A DNA stretch of 64,000 nt from Hofstenia miamia (taxonomy: Eukaryota > Xenacoelomorpha > Acoela): positions 510,276 through 574,275 of the forward strand of contig SCFE01000066.1 in assembly GCA_004352715.1 (NCBI GenBank), in the 5' to 3' direction. Under the pieces are notes generated by a model. It made no database searches and was not told where the DNA came from. It saw only the letters and a program-made list of their open reading frames with translations. Position numbers and translations under genes: made by a program. Below, piece by piece: positions 1-11,246 of the stretch. The stretch's first letter is position 1. The number at the start of each line of letters is the position of its first letter.

Positions 1-460
1 GCAATTCTTTAATCATCAGGTTAGATCTAAACAGTGTTGGGGGTAAAATATACATATATAATATGTAAATAGTCAATGCTTATAATTATAGCACATATTT
101 ACATTTACTTACTTGTAATTCCATATTTCAGCAAACTTAATTACATAAAAAACTAATCAAAATAGAGTTTAAAGAAATACATATATTTATTCAAACATAT
201 AATTACAATTTCATTGAAATTGTGTCTCTAACAGTATTTAATATATTGTGACATCAGACTTGGGGGAAGTGAGTTTGGGGGAAGAGAGACAGACCCAAGA
301 ATCACACAAAGTTTTTTCCAATAAATAAACCTAACATGATAGTATGGTAGAGTAAAGCTAAAAAACAGTGCATCTATGATTAAATGTAAGCCATGAAGAG
401 TGGACTAGCAGAGCTTTACATAATTGAGGGGTTGGTACTATAAATTGATACCACATTTCT
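1..460. other. AT-rich non-coding stretch
   Basis: No open frame, repeat or motif that I recognise. The sequence is plain AT-rich DNA up to the first arm of the repeat that begins near position 461. Confidence 0.5.
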
Positions 461-1156
461 CAAAATGAAACTAAAAATCGCAAAATGCATACTGATATGG
501 TTGAGCAACAATGTGGTTTTAGAAAATTAAATTGGCAAAATATCATTTTTATGTATTGGCATTTAGACACAGATTTTCATTTTTCAAAATGAATAACAAA
601 TATCTCAAAACAGACTCCGATTTAAAAGGTGTATAAGGAACAGCACCTTGATAGAACATCAAAGATTAGAATGTTTTTTAGTGACTAATTTAAGCATGAT
701 GAACATAGAAATGTATTCTCAATATTTCTGCTTATTTAATAAATTTATTAATATGTAGAATTCTTCAGGCAACAATATTTTTCATGACTTTGGAAACTAC
801 ACTGTCAAAAATCTCTGTTTAAATACCATTTCATAAAAATGGTATCTTCCCAAATTAACTGGCTAAAGTCACTTTGTTGCTCAGCAACAACAGTATCCAT
901 TTTCATATCTGTTTCATTTGGTATTTGTTTTGAGGAATTCAGTGTTCCTTTCAAGTATCTACCCATGCAAAGTATTGTTCCCCAAAATTCAACACTGATT
1001 AATTTTATAAATGAGCAGAAATAAAGAAAATATATTTTTATGATCATTGAGTTGAAAATAGTTACCTTAAGAACTGTCTAATACTTCCTGACTTGTCAAG
1101 GTGTTGTTCCTTATACAGCCTTTAAATCAGATTCTGTTTTGAGATATTTGTCATTA
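461..1156. repeat. Two decayed, oppositely oriented copies of an unknown coding segment
   Basis: Two blocks occur twice, in opposite orientation. Block A lies at about 461-580 (+) and 780-912 (-). Block B lies at about 592-651 (+) and 1097-1155 (-). Both A copies translate to related peptides sharing EQQ..F..L.W...IFM.W.L..DF. Both B copies share TNISKQ and YKEQHLD. The similarity therefore looks protein-driven, although the frames carry stops. On the plus strand the order is A, B, A-reversed, B-reversed, so this is not a simple hairpin. A degenerate transposase or other repeated ORF is likely; I do not recognise the family. Confidence 0.5.
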
Positions 1157-1597
1157 GTTTTGAGTTTGGTTTCAATTTAAAGTACCAACCAAAGTGAAGC
1201 ATCCCCTAGTGGATACAGAAGTTAGTCAAAAAAATTAATGTAAATTCAAATAAAATAAAATTACCAACATACAATTAGTTACGTAATCACTGCACTCTGA
1301 CGTCACTATTTACTGTGTAATGGATTGCAATTTTTTAACTAGCATTAAATCCAATATTCATTGAAATTTAATTTGCATAAATATTCTGTAATTTTTAAAT
1401 TTGTAAATTTTTTTGATGCGTTTAAATATTACATGCTTGGTTTCAATCTATTCTTTCTGCGTAAACTGCTTTTTTTAAGATCGCGTTCTAAGATGTGCCA
1501 GCCAATGTTGAGTGAAATCATTTTTGTCAAGCACATTTTCAGATTCCTTCAAATTTGAGCACATGTTAATAGAAATTCGTTTGAATAATTTTCTGGC
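1157..1597. other. AT-rich stretch without recognised feature
   Basis: A short open frame at 1361-1558 has no recognisable domain and an AT-driven composition, so it is not called. Nothing else is seen. Confidence 0.4.
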
Positions 1598-1650
1598 AAA
1601 GGTATAGAATAGGGTGCACTCGACAAAATAAACACTAATATAGGGTATAA
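1598..1650 (+). repeat. Left arm of a 53-bp inverted repeat (partner 4221-4273)
   Basis: This arm matches the reverse complement of 4221-4273 with only a few differences and shares the core AATAGGGTGCAC followed by ACAAAATAAACACTAATATA. The arms are about 2.6 kb apart. They could be terminal inverted repeats of a DNA transposon whose interior is now occupied by a microsatellite, an assembly gap and a retroelement tail, or two copies of a short repeat. I see no transposase between them. Confidence 0.5.
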
Positions 1651-1683
1651 AATGATGAGAAATGCAGTAACTTACGTAAAATG

Positions 1684-1687
<4 letters not shown>

Positions 1688-1721
<34 letters not shown>

Positions 1722-1971
1722 NNNNNNNNNNNNNNNNNNNNNNNNNNNNNNNNNNNNNNNNNNNNNNNNNNNNNNNNNNNNNNNNNNNNNNNNNNNNNNN
1801 NNNNNNNNNNNNNNNNNNNNNNNNNNNNNNNNNNNNNNNNNNNNNNNNNNNNNNNNNNNNNNNNNNNNNNNNNNNNNNNNNNNNNNNNNNNNNNNNNNNN
1901 NNNNNNNNNNNNNNNNNNNNNNNNNNNNNNNNNNNNNNNNNNNNNNNNNNNNNNNNNNNNTATATATATAT
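1688..1971. repeat. (TA)n microsatellite broken by an assembly gap
   Basis: A TA dinucleotide run at 1688-1718 leads into N's at 1722-1960 and resumes at 1961-1971. The gap was probably caused by the repeat. Long open frames spanning the N's are artefacts. Confidence 0.9.
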
Positions 1972-2112
1972 GCCTCTTCACACTCTCTATCGAGTGAAAA
2001 GATGCAGTGGAGGCGTTTTAAATAACTACAAAGGTGTATAATACACAACAACAACAACAACAAAAGTCTTAAATTAGAAATCAAGAAATAACATCTAGAT
2101 TTAAAAATCAAT

Positions 2113-2436
2113 TTAACTTAATTTAAGCGCCCGATTTGGAAAGATAGAGAGATTTTGATAATGCTGCACTGTGATGGTTGGAGGAAGCCGGTTTCGGAGC
2201 CTTGATTCACTGTAGATACTTCGTGAGGGTATGAGATCTGCTAATGGGTGACAATCTGGATTCTTTAGAATTTTCATGATTAATTTCCTGTCTTTCTGAA
2301 TAATAATTTCTGCGATAGGCTGGAATGAAGCTATTATGTTGAACTTGATGGCTTTTTTCTGCGCGCGATCAATTCTCTGTAACACAGAAGGATGAGAACA
2401 TCCGTAAACTTCTACGCCATAATTAATGTGTGACAT
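2113..2436 (-). pseudogene. C-terminal tail of a CR1/jockey-like non-LTR retrotransposon
   Basis: About 107 residues read without a stop on the minus strand. They begin NYGVEVYGCSHPSVLQRIDR and continue through AQKKAIKF and an arginine/leucine-rich end (LRNRLPP). This is the layout found just after the reverse transcriptase palm in CR1/jockey-type elements, where an 'LYG.E.WG' segment is followed by a lysine/arginine-rich helix that often carries AI+. No RT catalytic box is present, so only the 3' part of the ORF survives. It lies between the two arms at 1598 and 4221, consistent with insertion into an older element. Confidence 0.6.
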
Positions 2437-2439
2437 ATT

Positions 2440-4220
2440 AAAACTCTGAACAATATTTTTTAATTTTAGAATTTCTTGATTTTAACAAGTTTTACATTTT
2501 TCTTGAATTTTATCTTCATATTTAACAATATTGATTAAATTTGAGACTAAGCACATATTCATACCACTAGGTGAAAATTTTTAATTTACTTAATCTTATG
2601 CTATTGAAAATACAATTAAAATTTTTGTAGGCTATTAAGGCGTAATTTGACAGTTGAAAAAAAATTGTGCTGAGTCTAGGAAAATTGCACAAATTCTGCG
2701 TTTCCATTTTTGGAGTCAGTACATGGTGTTGAAGTCCGTGCATACTGATGAATCTTAAAAATTGAAAATTCAATACTTTGTGCTCTTCGTAGTAGCCAAT
2801 TATGTACTTATCATTTTATTCTACATTAGGCTCCTCTAAGCAAGTTTTCTGTTCTCCCTATTTATGTTTACCTCTATGTATTATTTACAGATTAGTAATA
2901 TCGAATTTATAGCTAGTGTGAATGCGTTTTATAATTATACATTCCGCTAATATTGTTATAAATGTATTTAGTATAGTGTGGATGTAAAGTATCGGCTCGG
3001 TTCAATTACCATGGGAACGTTGATATGCAATTATTACTGAAAATTCAAACAAAATTTACTCAAAGTATTATATGACTTAATCATAACGTATAGAATTACA
3101 TATTTTCATACTTATATGGAACTCAACATAGGACCTTTCATAATTGAAGCATGTAGTGCAAAAACCCATTATGTGCAGATTGATTCAAAAACAGAAATTG
3201 CCTTTTTTTGTTTACGTTTGTATCTTTGCTTATGTAGTTTCTTAACGGATTCTTCACAAAGCTGTAATAAAAAGCAGGGCCATATCATTTGTTTTACACC
3301 TAAGAGCATGTCAATAATTAGGTTCTGCAATTATGTTTTACTCAACAAATACTCATTGGTCTATTAAATGATTTATCTCGTTTTGACATTTAAATCTGTT
3401 GGTTTTTGTATTGTAATTAACATTTTCCTCAAAGAGGTGCAATAGCCTACGGAGATTGATTTAATTCAGATATTATTAACAGAGTTAACCACTGCCTTAA
3501 ATAGTGTAGGACTAGTTTATATTGTAGTGTAATGTAGGTTTGTATGTATCTTTGCTGTACTGGAAAGGTCATCAAAATATAAGGCAGGATAATCAAACTA
3601 TTGCAAGAAAATATAAAAAAATGATGTGGTCCTAATAAAATGTCCCAGACTGTATACATATATATCGGCTGAAAATGATGTTTTATTTTAATGAAATTGT
3701 TGCAAACTAATCGAAGAGGCATGAGAGAAATCTCAGGTGGGTTTCAATCATTCAAACAGGGACTACAATTCATGATTTATGTTCTTAATGTGAAATTTAA
3801 AGAACAACGATTTAAATTTTCATAAAAATTTAATCAAATACTCTTTATATTTGTACACAAAAACTTCTTCAATAAATTATGTACTCAACAAAGCGGATAT
3901 ATTAGTTATAATATGCGTAACACATTGAATAATCAAAATTAATATATTTATATTTTTACCACAATGGGTCTCGAAATTCTTCTTAAGGTAAAGACTCGAT
4001 TTAAACTAAAAATGTATAGATATGCATAAATATACTTTTAAATCTTGCAATTTGTTTAATAGGTCATAATTTTTTTAAAAATTCCAAGTTTTCTATACTG
4101 TTGTCTTTAAATATGTCCCTCGTGCTACCTCGTGTTCCCAGCGTGCTATGAATTTGGGTAATTATGCAATGTTGTCGGTCTATATCTATTATTTTTTAAA
4201 ATTTTTTCATTTTTTAGCGT
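2440..4220. other. AT-rich stretch without recognised gene
   Basis: Several short open frames (for example at 3116-3367 and 3447-3722) show no domain, no conserved motif and no convincing splice structure. I see no gene here. Confidence 0.4.
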
Positions 4221-4273
4221 TTTACCCTATATTAGTGTTTATTTTGTCCGCGTGCACCCTATTATATACCTTC
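4221..4273 (-). repeat. Right arm of a 53-bp inverted repeat (partner 1598-1650)
   Basis: Reverse-complement partner of 1598-1650; the differences are a few substitutions and one small indel. If the pair are terminal repeats, the parent element spans 1598-4273. Confidence 0.5.
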
Positions 4274-6050
4274 GTTGAATTTTCTTTCATCTAATATTGG
4301 AACTCCATTATATGTAAAGCACAAACACAAACTGCTTTGCAGCAAAACTATCAATACTTATAACTTACAATAATAGGAAATATTTTTTATCCTATCACTA
4401 GCTAACTATTTTCATTAACAATAATTTCAATTTTTCCCTTTTACCATTTCCACTTTAAGCGTATCATACATTCTTGATTTTTTTATGTAAGTGCGCTTGA
4501 ATGACTTCGAACTTAAGAGTTTTCTAATAATCAATAAAAACATTCTAGCATTTCGGAATATTGTTTTCACCACGTTTGCAATTAATTTATTTTGAAATGT
4601 TCGTAATTGCTGTAGTAAAACACGTTTTTCAGTTAACGGGTTCATTTTAGCTATTTTAGAACATAATGATCACAACTTTTTCAAATTTTGACGAATTTCG
4701 AGTTTTTAAACATTTTGCTATCATTTTTCTGATTACTTAAGTTTTTATTGATCGTTGTTGACAATTTGTTTTATGCGATTACTTTGGAAATTAAATTCGC
4801 TCAAAAGAGCAATGTTACACTGCACCAAAATTCGTTTCAATAATTATACAAAAATGCAGAATGCCGGGATGATATATATATTTATTGTGATACCTTCAAG
4901 TAATTAATGGAAGCGCAAAACCCCAACATGTGATTAATCCTCCTAAAGACAAAAAAAGTTGGCAATTTTATATAATATATTATTCCGGCCTGTATGCACA
5001 CAATTTCTCTAAAAAAATTTTGAATATTTTTAATATTAATAGGCTGTGTTAAGCAAACAATAAGAATGTTAACACATTATATTCACGAAAGTATTTATAT
5101 ATCCCTGGGAAAATTCAGGTTTGACTGTTTTATATCATCTGCCTGATTTCATATTCCTGTCCCCATCAGTCAAATGCAACGTTGTTACTGAAGGCGTTCT
5201 GATAAAATCAGATCAGTTTGATTTTCGATAATAGTTTCCGTCACAGCTAGTTCATGCTATTGTTTCTTCTGCTCCTCTGTCGACTTTTCTCTTTTACATC
5301 CTTATCCAGTTTTTAGGAACTGTTCTTGTACATACTGCTTTGACATCGTAAAAATCGTAGTCTTTTCTAGTCATTGTAACCCTAAAGTCATCTCTTCAGT
5401 TCCTTTGAGACGGACGTTTCTATTGGCTTCTTCGCGGCTGTCGCTTGCACAATCTTGCCATTCTGAAAACTGTATATTTTCCGCTAAGGGGCGACATCCG
5501 TATTAGGCTTACTTAAATTAATGTCATTTGCATTAAACGTAAATGTGAATTAGAAATCTATTATAAGACAAAAAATTTTATGCATTTGGCATTGAAGAAT
5601 AAATTAATTTCATTGAACAATTATAATACAATATGAAAATGAACACTTTAGCAAAGCGATTGTAATTTCCTTAATTTTTTCTTACAAGCATTAGTATTAC
5701 TAGTCTTAGCACCACAAAATCCTGAACACAATTTTTCACGAAGCAATTAAACAACGTCTTAATAAAAACGTTCCATATTTGATGCTCTTTTGAGCAAAAT
5801 TGATTCACAAAATATAAATTGTTGGAATCAACAAACTTCATAAGTTATACAGAACAAAAAATATCTTTATGATTAGCACACCTTAAGAATTAAATCCAAG
5901 GACTATCCATAGAAGAAATTTGTTTAAAATAAAGTGAGGCTAAAGCAGTGATGATAGCTAGAATCACTTTCTTCAAAGAGTTCACCCCGATCAAACTTAT
6001 CAAACCAGAATTTAACAGAAGTAGGGACACCAATTCATATTTGATATCAA
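4274..6050. other. AT-rich stretch without recognised gene
   Basis: No domain, repeat or exon-like structure recognised. Short open frames such as that at 4427-4645 look random. Confidence 0.4.
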
Positions 6051-6061
6051 AAAAGTTCTAC

Positions 6062-8680
6062 TCATATATTTGAAATGCTCGAAAGTTTTCCTTGAAGCCC
6101 TCCAGCAACGTAGAAAAGGGTATATGAATTCACATCTAAGTGATCATCCATTGTAACAGTGTGTAGATTTTCACAAAACCAATGTATGTCTTCTCTATTG
6201 TTTTTAAGAGTTCCATCAAAGTTAATCTTTTTAATAAAATTAATCTGATCATCAGAAAGATCATTTAACAAGGAAATCATTTAATTTTTTTTTACTTTCG
6301 TGAATCTGTTGAATTCCAATGTAATAATTGGCACCCCTAAATTGACGATACCAACTGAAACGGCGTTCCAAAAAATCAGAGCTTATATTTCCAGTGAGGA
6401 CAAAATTAAACTGTTTTTTGTCTAACAAATAAACTAACAAATTAGCCATTGCTTTGGTTGTCTGTTTCACTGCAGTAAAAGTTTGCTGTGAAAATCCTTT
6501 CAATGATAATTTGGACCACATATTAAGAAAATTCGAAAATTCCAATAAATATTGTAAGTGGAATTGAGCATTGCAAGAAATCACTTCAGAAAAGATATCT
6601 AAAAAGTGACCAGATGTGGATGTCGAATGTACATTCACAATCTTAAAATATTTACTAATAACTTTAAGAAAAGAAGCAGTTTGTTTCATCATAAAACTCC
6701 AAGCCTTTCAATGTTTATTCATGTAGAATCTTTAATGCATGTTGAACAGAAGTTCGTTGAAGATTGTTGGGGTGTAGAGAAATCGAATTCAACTTGTAGG
6801 CTAATTTAATTTGGTTACAAAGCTCTTCCTGATATAAAGTGCGAATGTGATCAAACTTAACAACTATCATCTAACTTAAAAAATTCTTATTGGGAATCTG
6901 GAAAACTTTACGATCAATAAAAGTGCAAACCATCGTTTTAATATTATGAGTGTTATCAAAAAGCAGAAATATAAATTCGGAACAAATTATAGGATGAGGA
7001 ATACGAGAGACTAAATCTCTAGCATTATACTTAATACACAATTCAGAATAGAAGTGTCTATTAACAGAAGATTATCAGTGATCACAGCCAAAACAGTAAA
7101 ATATTTAGAAACAGAGAAAAGCACTTCATGAAAAGCTTCAGATAAAATATAGGTATTCAAATTGACGACAGCTTCTCTATATTTTCCAATGATTGACTTT
7201 ATCATAAATACAGTTTTAGCAAAAGAACCGTCTTCACCTAATAAAAGATGTGTAAAATTGTTAGCATTAAGTATTTAACGTTGCATTACTTTATATTAAT
7301 ACCTTTAGCTACATGCACAAATGAGATATTTCAAAAAATAATAAAACTTACCCATAATTTTGCCATTGCTCACTTGAATGCGTTGTGCTGTGTAAATTTC
7401 ATCTATGATAAGAATAACGAATTTTTCAAACACCTCAATTTTTTTAACGTTCGCTTAAATATTCATCACACGAATAACTAAAGGTGACTGCACGCATCCG
7501 ACGCTGAAGGGTTCCCTTCAAAGGCAAGATAAATATGTTGGATAGTAATGCATATGTTGATAACGACTGAGTATAAATCAAAAAAGCAAAATAATAAAGT
7601 TCATTAGAATATCTTCTTGCATGTTTATAGACAAAATGCAACCTCAATTGCTCTGCAAAGAAACATATCACTTGGTATATATTACAAGAATCATCTTCGG
7701 CAAACTTTTCAAGCACTTCATTTTCGATTTTGTCGATTACTTCGGTTTCATTTTCGGATTGACCACAACCAACAGACGCTATAGGTATTATAGTACTGTC
7801 AACACTACTTAAGTAAGCAACCAAATTACTAAAGTCTGTTTGGAAGAAATATTTTGATGGTTTTCCATAGATGGTATCCAATCCAATGGAAATTTTGAAT
7901 GAACATTAAAACACAAGTTTGAATTGACAGTAAGAATGGAAGATATTTGAAATTTATCTTCAAGAATAAATACCAAACGTAGGAACTAAATATATTTAGA
8001 AGAACATATATATGAGAAATCGTCAGTTGAAAATCAAATGCTTATGAACATTTCAAAAAGAACCGGTTATAAATTGCAAATGAATAATAAAATATGCCAA
8101 ATGTATAATATTGTGAATAAATAAAATGAGTAAAATTTATTAGAGGGATCATACCGGAATTTCATTTAGATCATGCAGCGTCTTCCAAAAGCAGTTCGTA
8201 GGAATTCTAAGTTTATTGCAGACAATGCAATTCAATAATTCATCGAATAACAAAATCTCATCTTCTTTTTTGAACAAATCGATAGACTTGTCTAGAGCTT
8301 GAAATTGTCGAAGTTGCCTTTGAGAGCTAGTCATTGGATTTGTTCTTTTCTCTAGCTTTTTCTCAAATGAACTCTTTGAAGTTGGAAATATACTGGGTAG
8401 AGCATCTGACTTTAGGCGGACCTTTACTAACTCACAGCGTCTTGAAAGAGAAAAATTAGTTGATAGGAAAACAAAGTCATCCTTTACAAAATGCTTTGAG
8501 CAAAGGTATTAGGAGATGGCAACCAATTTTTACGAGGGATTCTTTTCAGCCACCGTTTTCGAATATCATTGACTAATGGAATTCGATACAATGATCTTGA
8601 CTTTTCTATGCATGAATTATAACCTGTATTGCATAATGGTATACGGCATTTATACGGCATCGGTGTTTTACAATATTGTG
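6062..8680 (-). pseudogene. P-element/THAP9-type transposase relic, near full length
   Basis: Read on the minus strand from high to low coordinates, this keeps the domain order of P-superfamily (THAP9-like) transposases in several broken frames. A THAP-like DNA-binding segment (IRKRWLKRIPRKNW followed by PSPNTF and KDDF) lies at about 8650-8440. A linker containing SSQRQLRQFQ is at 8334-8149. The block RYSNELYYFAFLIYTQSLS, with ILPL and TLQRRM, is at 7880-7450. An RNase H-like part contains VITDN and FIFLLFDNTHNIK (about 7100-6900), and then LHPNN (about 6800). The C-terminal block FVLTGNISSDFLERRF with GANYY is at about 6420-6330, ending in FYVAGGL (6110). Stops and frameshifts separate these pieces, so the gene is dead. 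Terminal repeats were not found. The family call rests on motif order from knowledge of THAP9/P proteins and needs a profile search. Confidence 0.75.
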
Positions 8681-8716
8681 AGATTGTATGCTCAAGTACA
8701 GTGCTGCAATATTCTT

Positions 8717-8770
8717 ATTAATGACATAGATTTCTGCTATATATATGTATAGCAGAAATCCATGTTAATG
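8717..8770. other. Perfect 13-bp stem hairpin (8729-8741 / 8748-8760), extendable
   Basis: GATTTCTGCTATA pairs perfectly with TATAGCAGAAATC across a 6-base loop. With one 3-base bulge and one mismatch the stem extends outward over ATTAA/TTAAT, giving a foldback of about 54 bases. A third imperfect copy of the arm (TATAGTAGAAATCCATG) follows about 50 bases downstream. It may be a small palindromic transposon remnant or a structured RNA; nothing proves transcription. Confidence 0.4.
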
Positions 8771-11200
8771 GCCTAATTGAGATGTCGCCTCTTAGTTATT
8801 TATCCAGGTATATAGTAGAAATCCATGCAAGTACTCCTGTTGGTAACTTTCCCATTGATTTGAGCTCGTCTATCTCCGTGTATGTAGTTCCAAACAGTCA
8901 TTTTCTGATGTCATTCCGCCTTTCCATTATTTATGAAATCCGAAATGATAGAATATAAATAATAAGTCTGTGAATTTATCTAAAGTAACAGTTGAACGAT
9001 TTTGATACTGAAAAAAACAAACCAAAATATTGTTGAAAAAATCTCTTCACATCTACAAATGTGACATTTTCACGCCATACCTGAAAACCTGTATATAGAC
9101 ATAGTGCACGCTCAGTTATGCGTCAATTTGTTTGATTTCTAGTGAAAAACCTATTTTCGCCACCATTTTGAAATACCGTCACGGAACTATCATAAGACAT
9201 GATGGTAGACCAACAAATTAACCCCATTTATGTTCAGCATCAAAAATGGCCTTAGAAAACACGCGTTTTTTAAATTTGATTGGTATTTTCCCAACTCTCA
9301 TTTACAGTAATGAATTCTGGTGTCGATATTTAATCTTAATTTTTGAAGAATTTCTAACGAACAATCAATTAGATCATTTTTTGCAATATCTAATACACGA
9401 TTTTGTAGGTTCGAGCCTAAAGGTCACATAATTTCTAGGGTGTTCATCAATATGAAACATGATATGTTTGTGAACATTTTCATTGAGGAGGTCGTGTGCT
9501 TTAATTTCATTTCCTTGTCCTAATTCTAACTTTGGCACAGAAGCAACTTTTTGTATTGCTCATATACATGCGTGCTGATACTTATTTCGAACATATTGTA
9601 ACTATTTCAAACATTCAAAAGTCGATAAATTTCATCATGCCTTTATATCTGTCTCATTTTACACGATACTTATATTTGATTCCAATGTAGATGTGATATA
9701 TCCTAAAACGCGTTGACGCTTTTGAAAGAAATGATAACTCCTATATCATTTCTTAATACTGAAAATAGGAATTGACAATACTAATTTAAGTAATTCTTAT
9801 TTTCATTTAAACAGACGAATATATATTTTAATATATGTTGCTAGGTGATAATGTTAAAAAATTTGATATGTATCACAATTTTCAATTCTTGTCATTAATA
9901 TCTATGCCTTAATTTGATGAAACTTACTATTATAAGCACTATTATAAGAAAATTGGGCGCCCCTCTTATAAAAAATTATCAATATTTGAGCAGGGTTGTT
10001 TGATTTTTATCAACTGATTGAAGTCATTCATTTTAAGCGCGATTTTAAACAATCATGATTTTTTATTACAATCAAAGTTGGCATATTCCAAAAGGGATAT
10101 TTTTTAAAGAATGTGTTTTTGTTAATTTGGTGCATACATCGTTTATTTTCTGATTGTTGTTTATATTTTATGTTAATATTATTTGGGCTTCTTCAGCTTC
10201 AGACATCGTGTTTAGCTCACGAGTTAGTCATTTTTTTGTTGAGTCATTTCGAAATATTTTTTTCTCTGTTTTTTTAAATACTTTTTGCGAAGAATTTTCA
10301 AAGCTAAACGATGTTCTTCTACTTGTTCGAAGCTCAAGTATGCTAAAAAAAATTCCTCAAATGCGATATTGCAGAGAGACGATTATCTGTCAGTTTTCCG
10401 TGTCCAGAAGTACGATATTTCTGTGTATGGACTTTTAGTCGTAGTTTTTTTCGAATTTGTTGTAAAAATTTTTCATGCTCCCTAGTCCGATATTTGCATA
10501 CATGGTCCTTTTGACTGTTTTCCTCTGGTATGATATTCCAGTAAATCGCTCGTTTGGTCTTCCATTAGCGTTTTCTCAAGTTTTTCTATCTTTTTCTGTG
10601 TATTTTAGAATAAAAATAAAAAATCAGAAACATCATGATTATTAAAAACTTCGTAATTAAAATAGAAAGCAGAGGTTTTAAATTTTTTCAAATAATATCC
10701 GATTTTTTATAAGCCTGATTTTAACGGGGATACATACAACGTGTAGCCCTCCTTTCTTGTGGTTCGTCGCTGAATTTATTATTGAATAGACGTACAGTGT
10801 CGTTTCCGACAATAGGTCTGACAAATATATTCTTGATAGCATTATTCCGTTTGCGTTTGTACAATGCAAAGTATTTTACACAAAACTGTACATTATATTT
10901 ATATACATATATAATAATTTTGCAAACTAAGCTACACTAAGTACAGATTAAAAGAAAAATTAAATATATTTCCGCATGTCACCACGTATTTGATATTCCC
11001 AATTTGTGTATGCTTTTTAGAAGATTCTTTTTTGCAGTTTGTTCAGTGTTTTGCAATTCTTATGTCGCTGTTATGTTCTATTGTTATTAGATTTAATTAA
11101 TGCAACGATCGGAAAATAATTACTTCAAGCATTGTTAAAGTTTTGAACAAATGATTGTAACGATGTAAAGATTCTCATTAGTATATTTATTTTATATATT
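8771..11200. other. AT-rich stretch upstream of EIPR1, no gene recognised
   Basis: Short open frames at 9246-9431 and 10154-10485 have no recognisable domain. The region probably holds the 5' flank, and possibly an upstream non-coding exon, of the EIPR1 gene that follows. No core promoter could be placed. Confidence 0.35.
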
Positions 11201-11211
11201 TTTTGTTTTAG
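11201..11211 (+). promoter_or_regulatory. Splice acceptor-like site 36 bases before the EIPR1 ATG
   Basis: A T-rich tract ends in TTTTGTTTTAG, with the AG at 11210-11211 and the ATG at 11247. It would serve either a 5'-UTR intron or spliced-leader trans-splicing. The GT31 gene has a similar site 20 bases before its ATG. Confidence 0.5.
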
Positions 11212-11246
11212 TGAACAGTGACTTATGTGAGCTTTGGTTTGTCATA

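Noticed and set aside
1635-2111. Long open frames running through the N gap at 1722-1960
   Set aside because: Most of the frame is unknown sequence or TA repeat (YIYIYI); not a gene.
9395-9425. GGTTCGAGCC resembling a tRNA B box
   Set aside because: No A box or cloverleaf could be folded around it.
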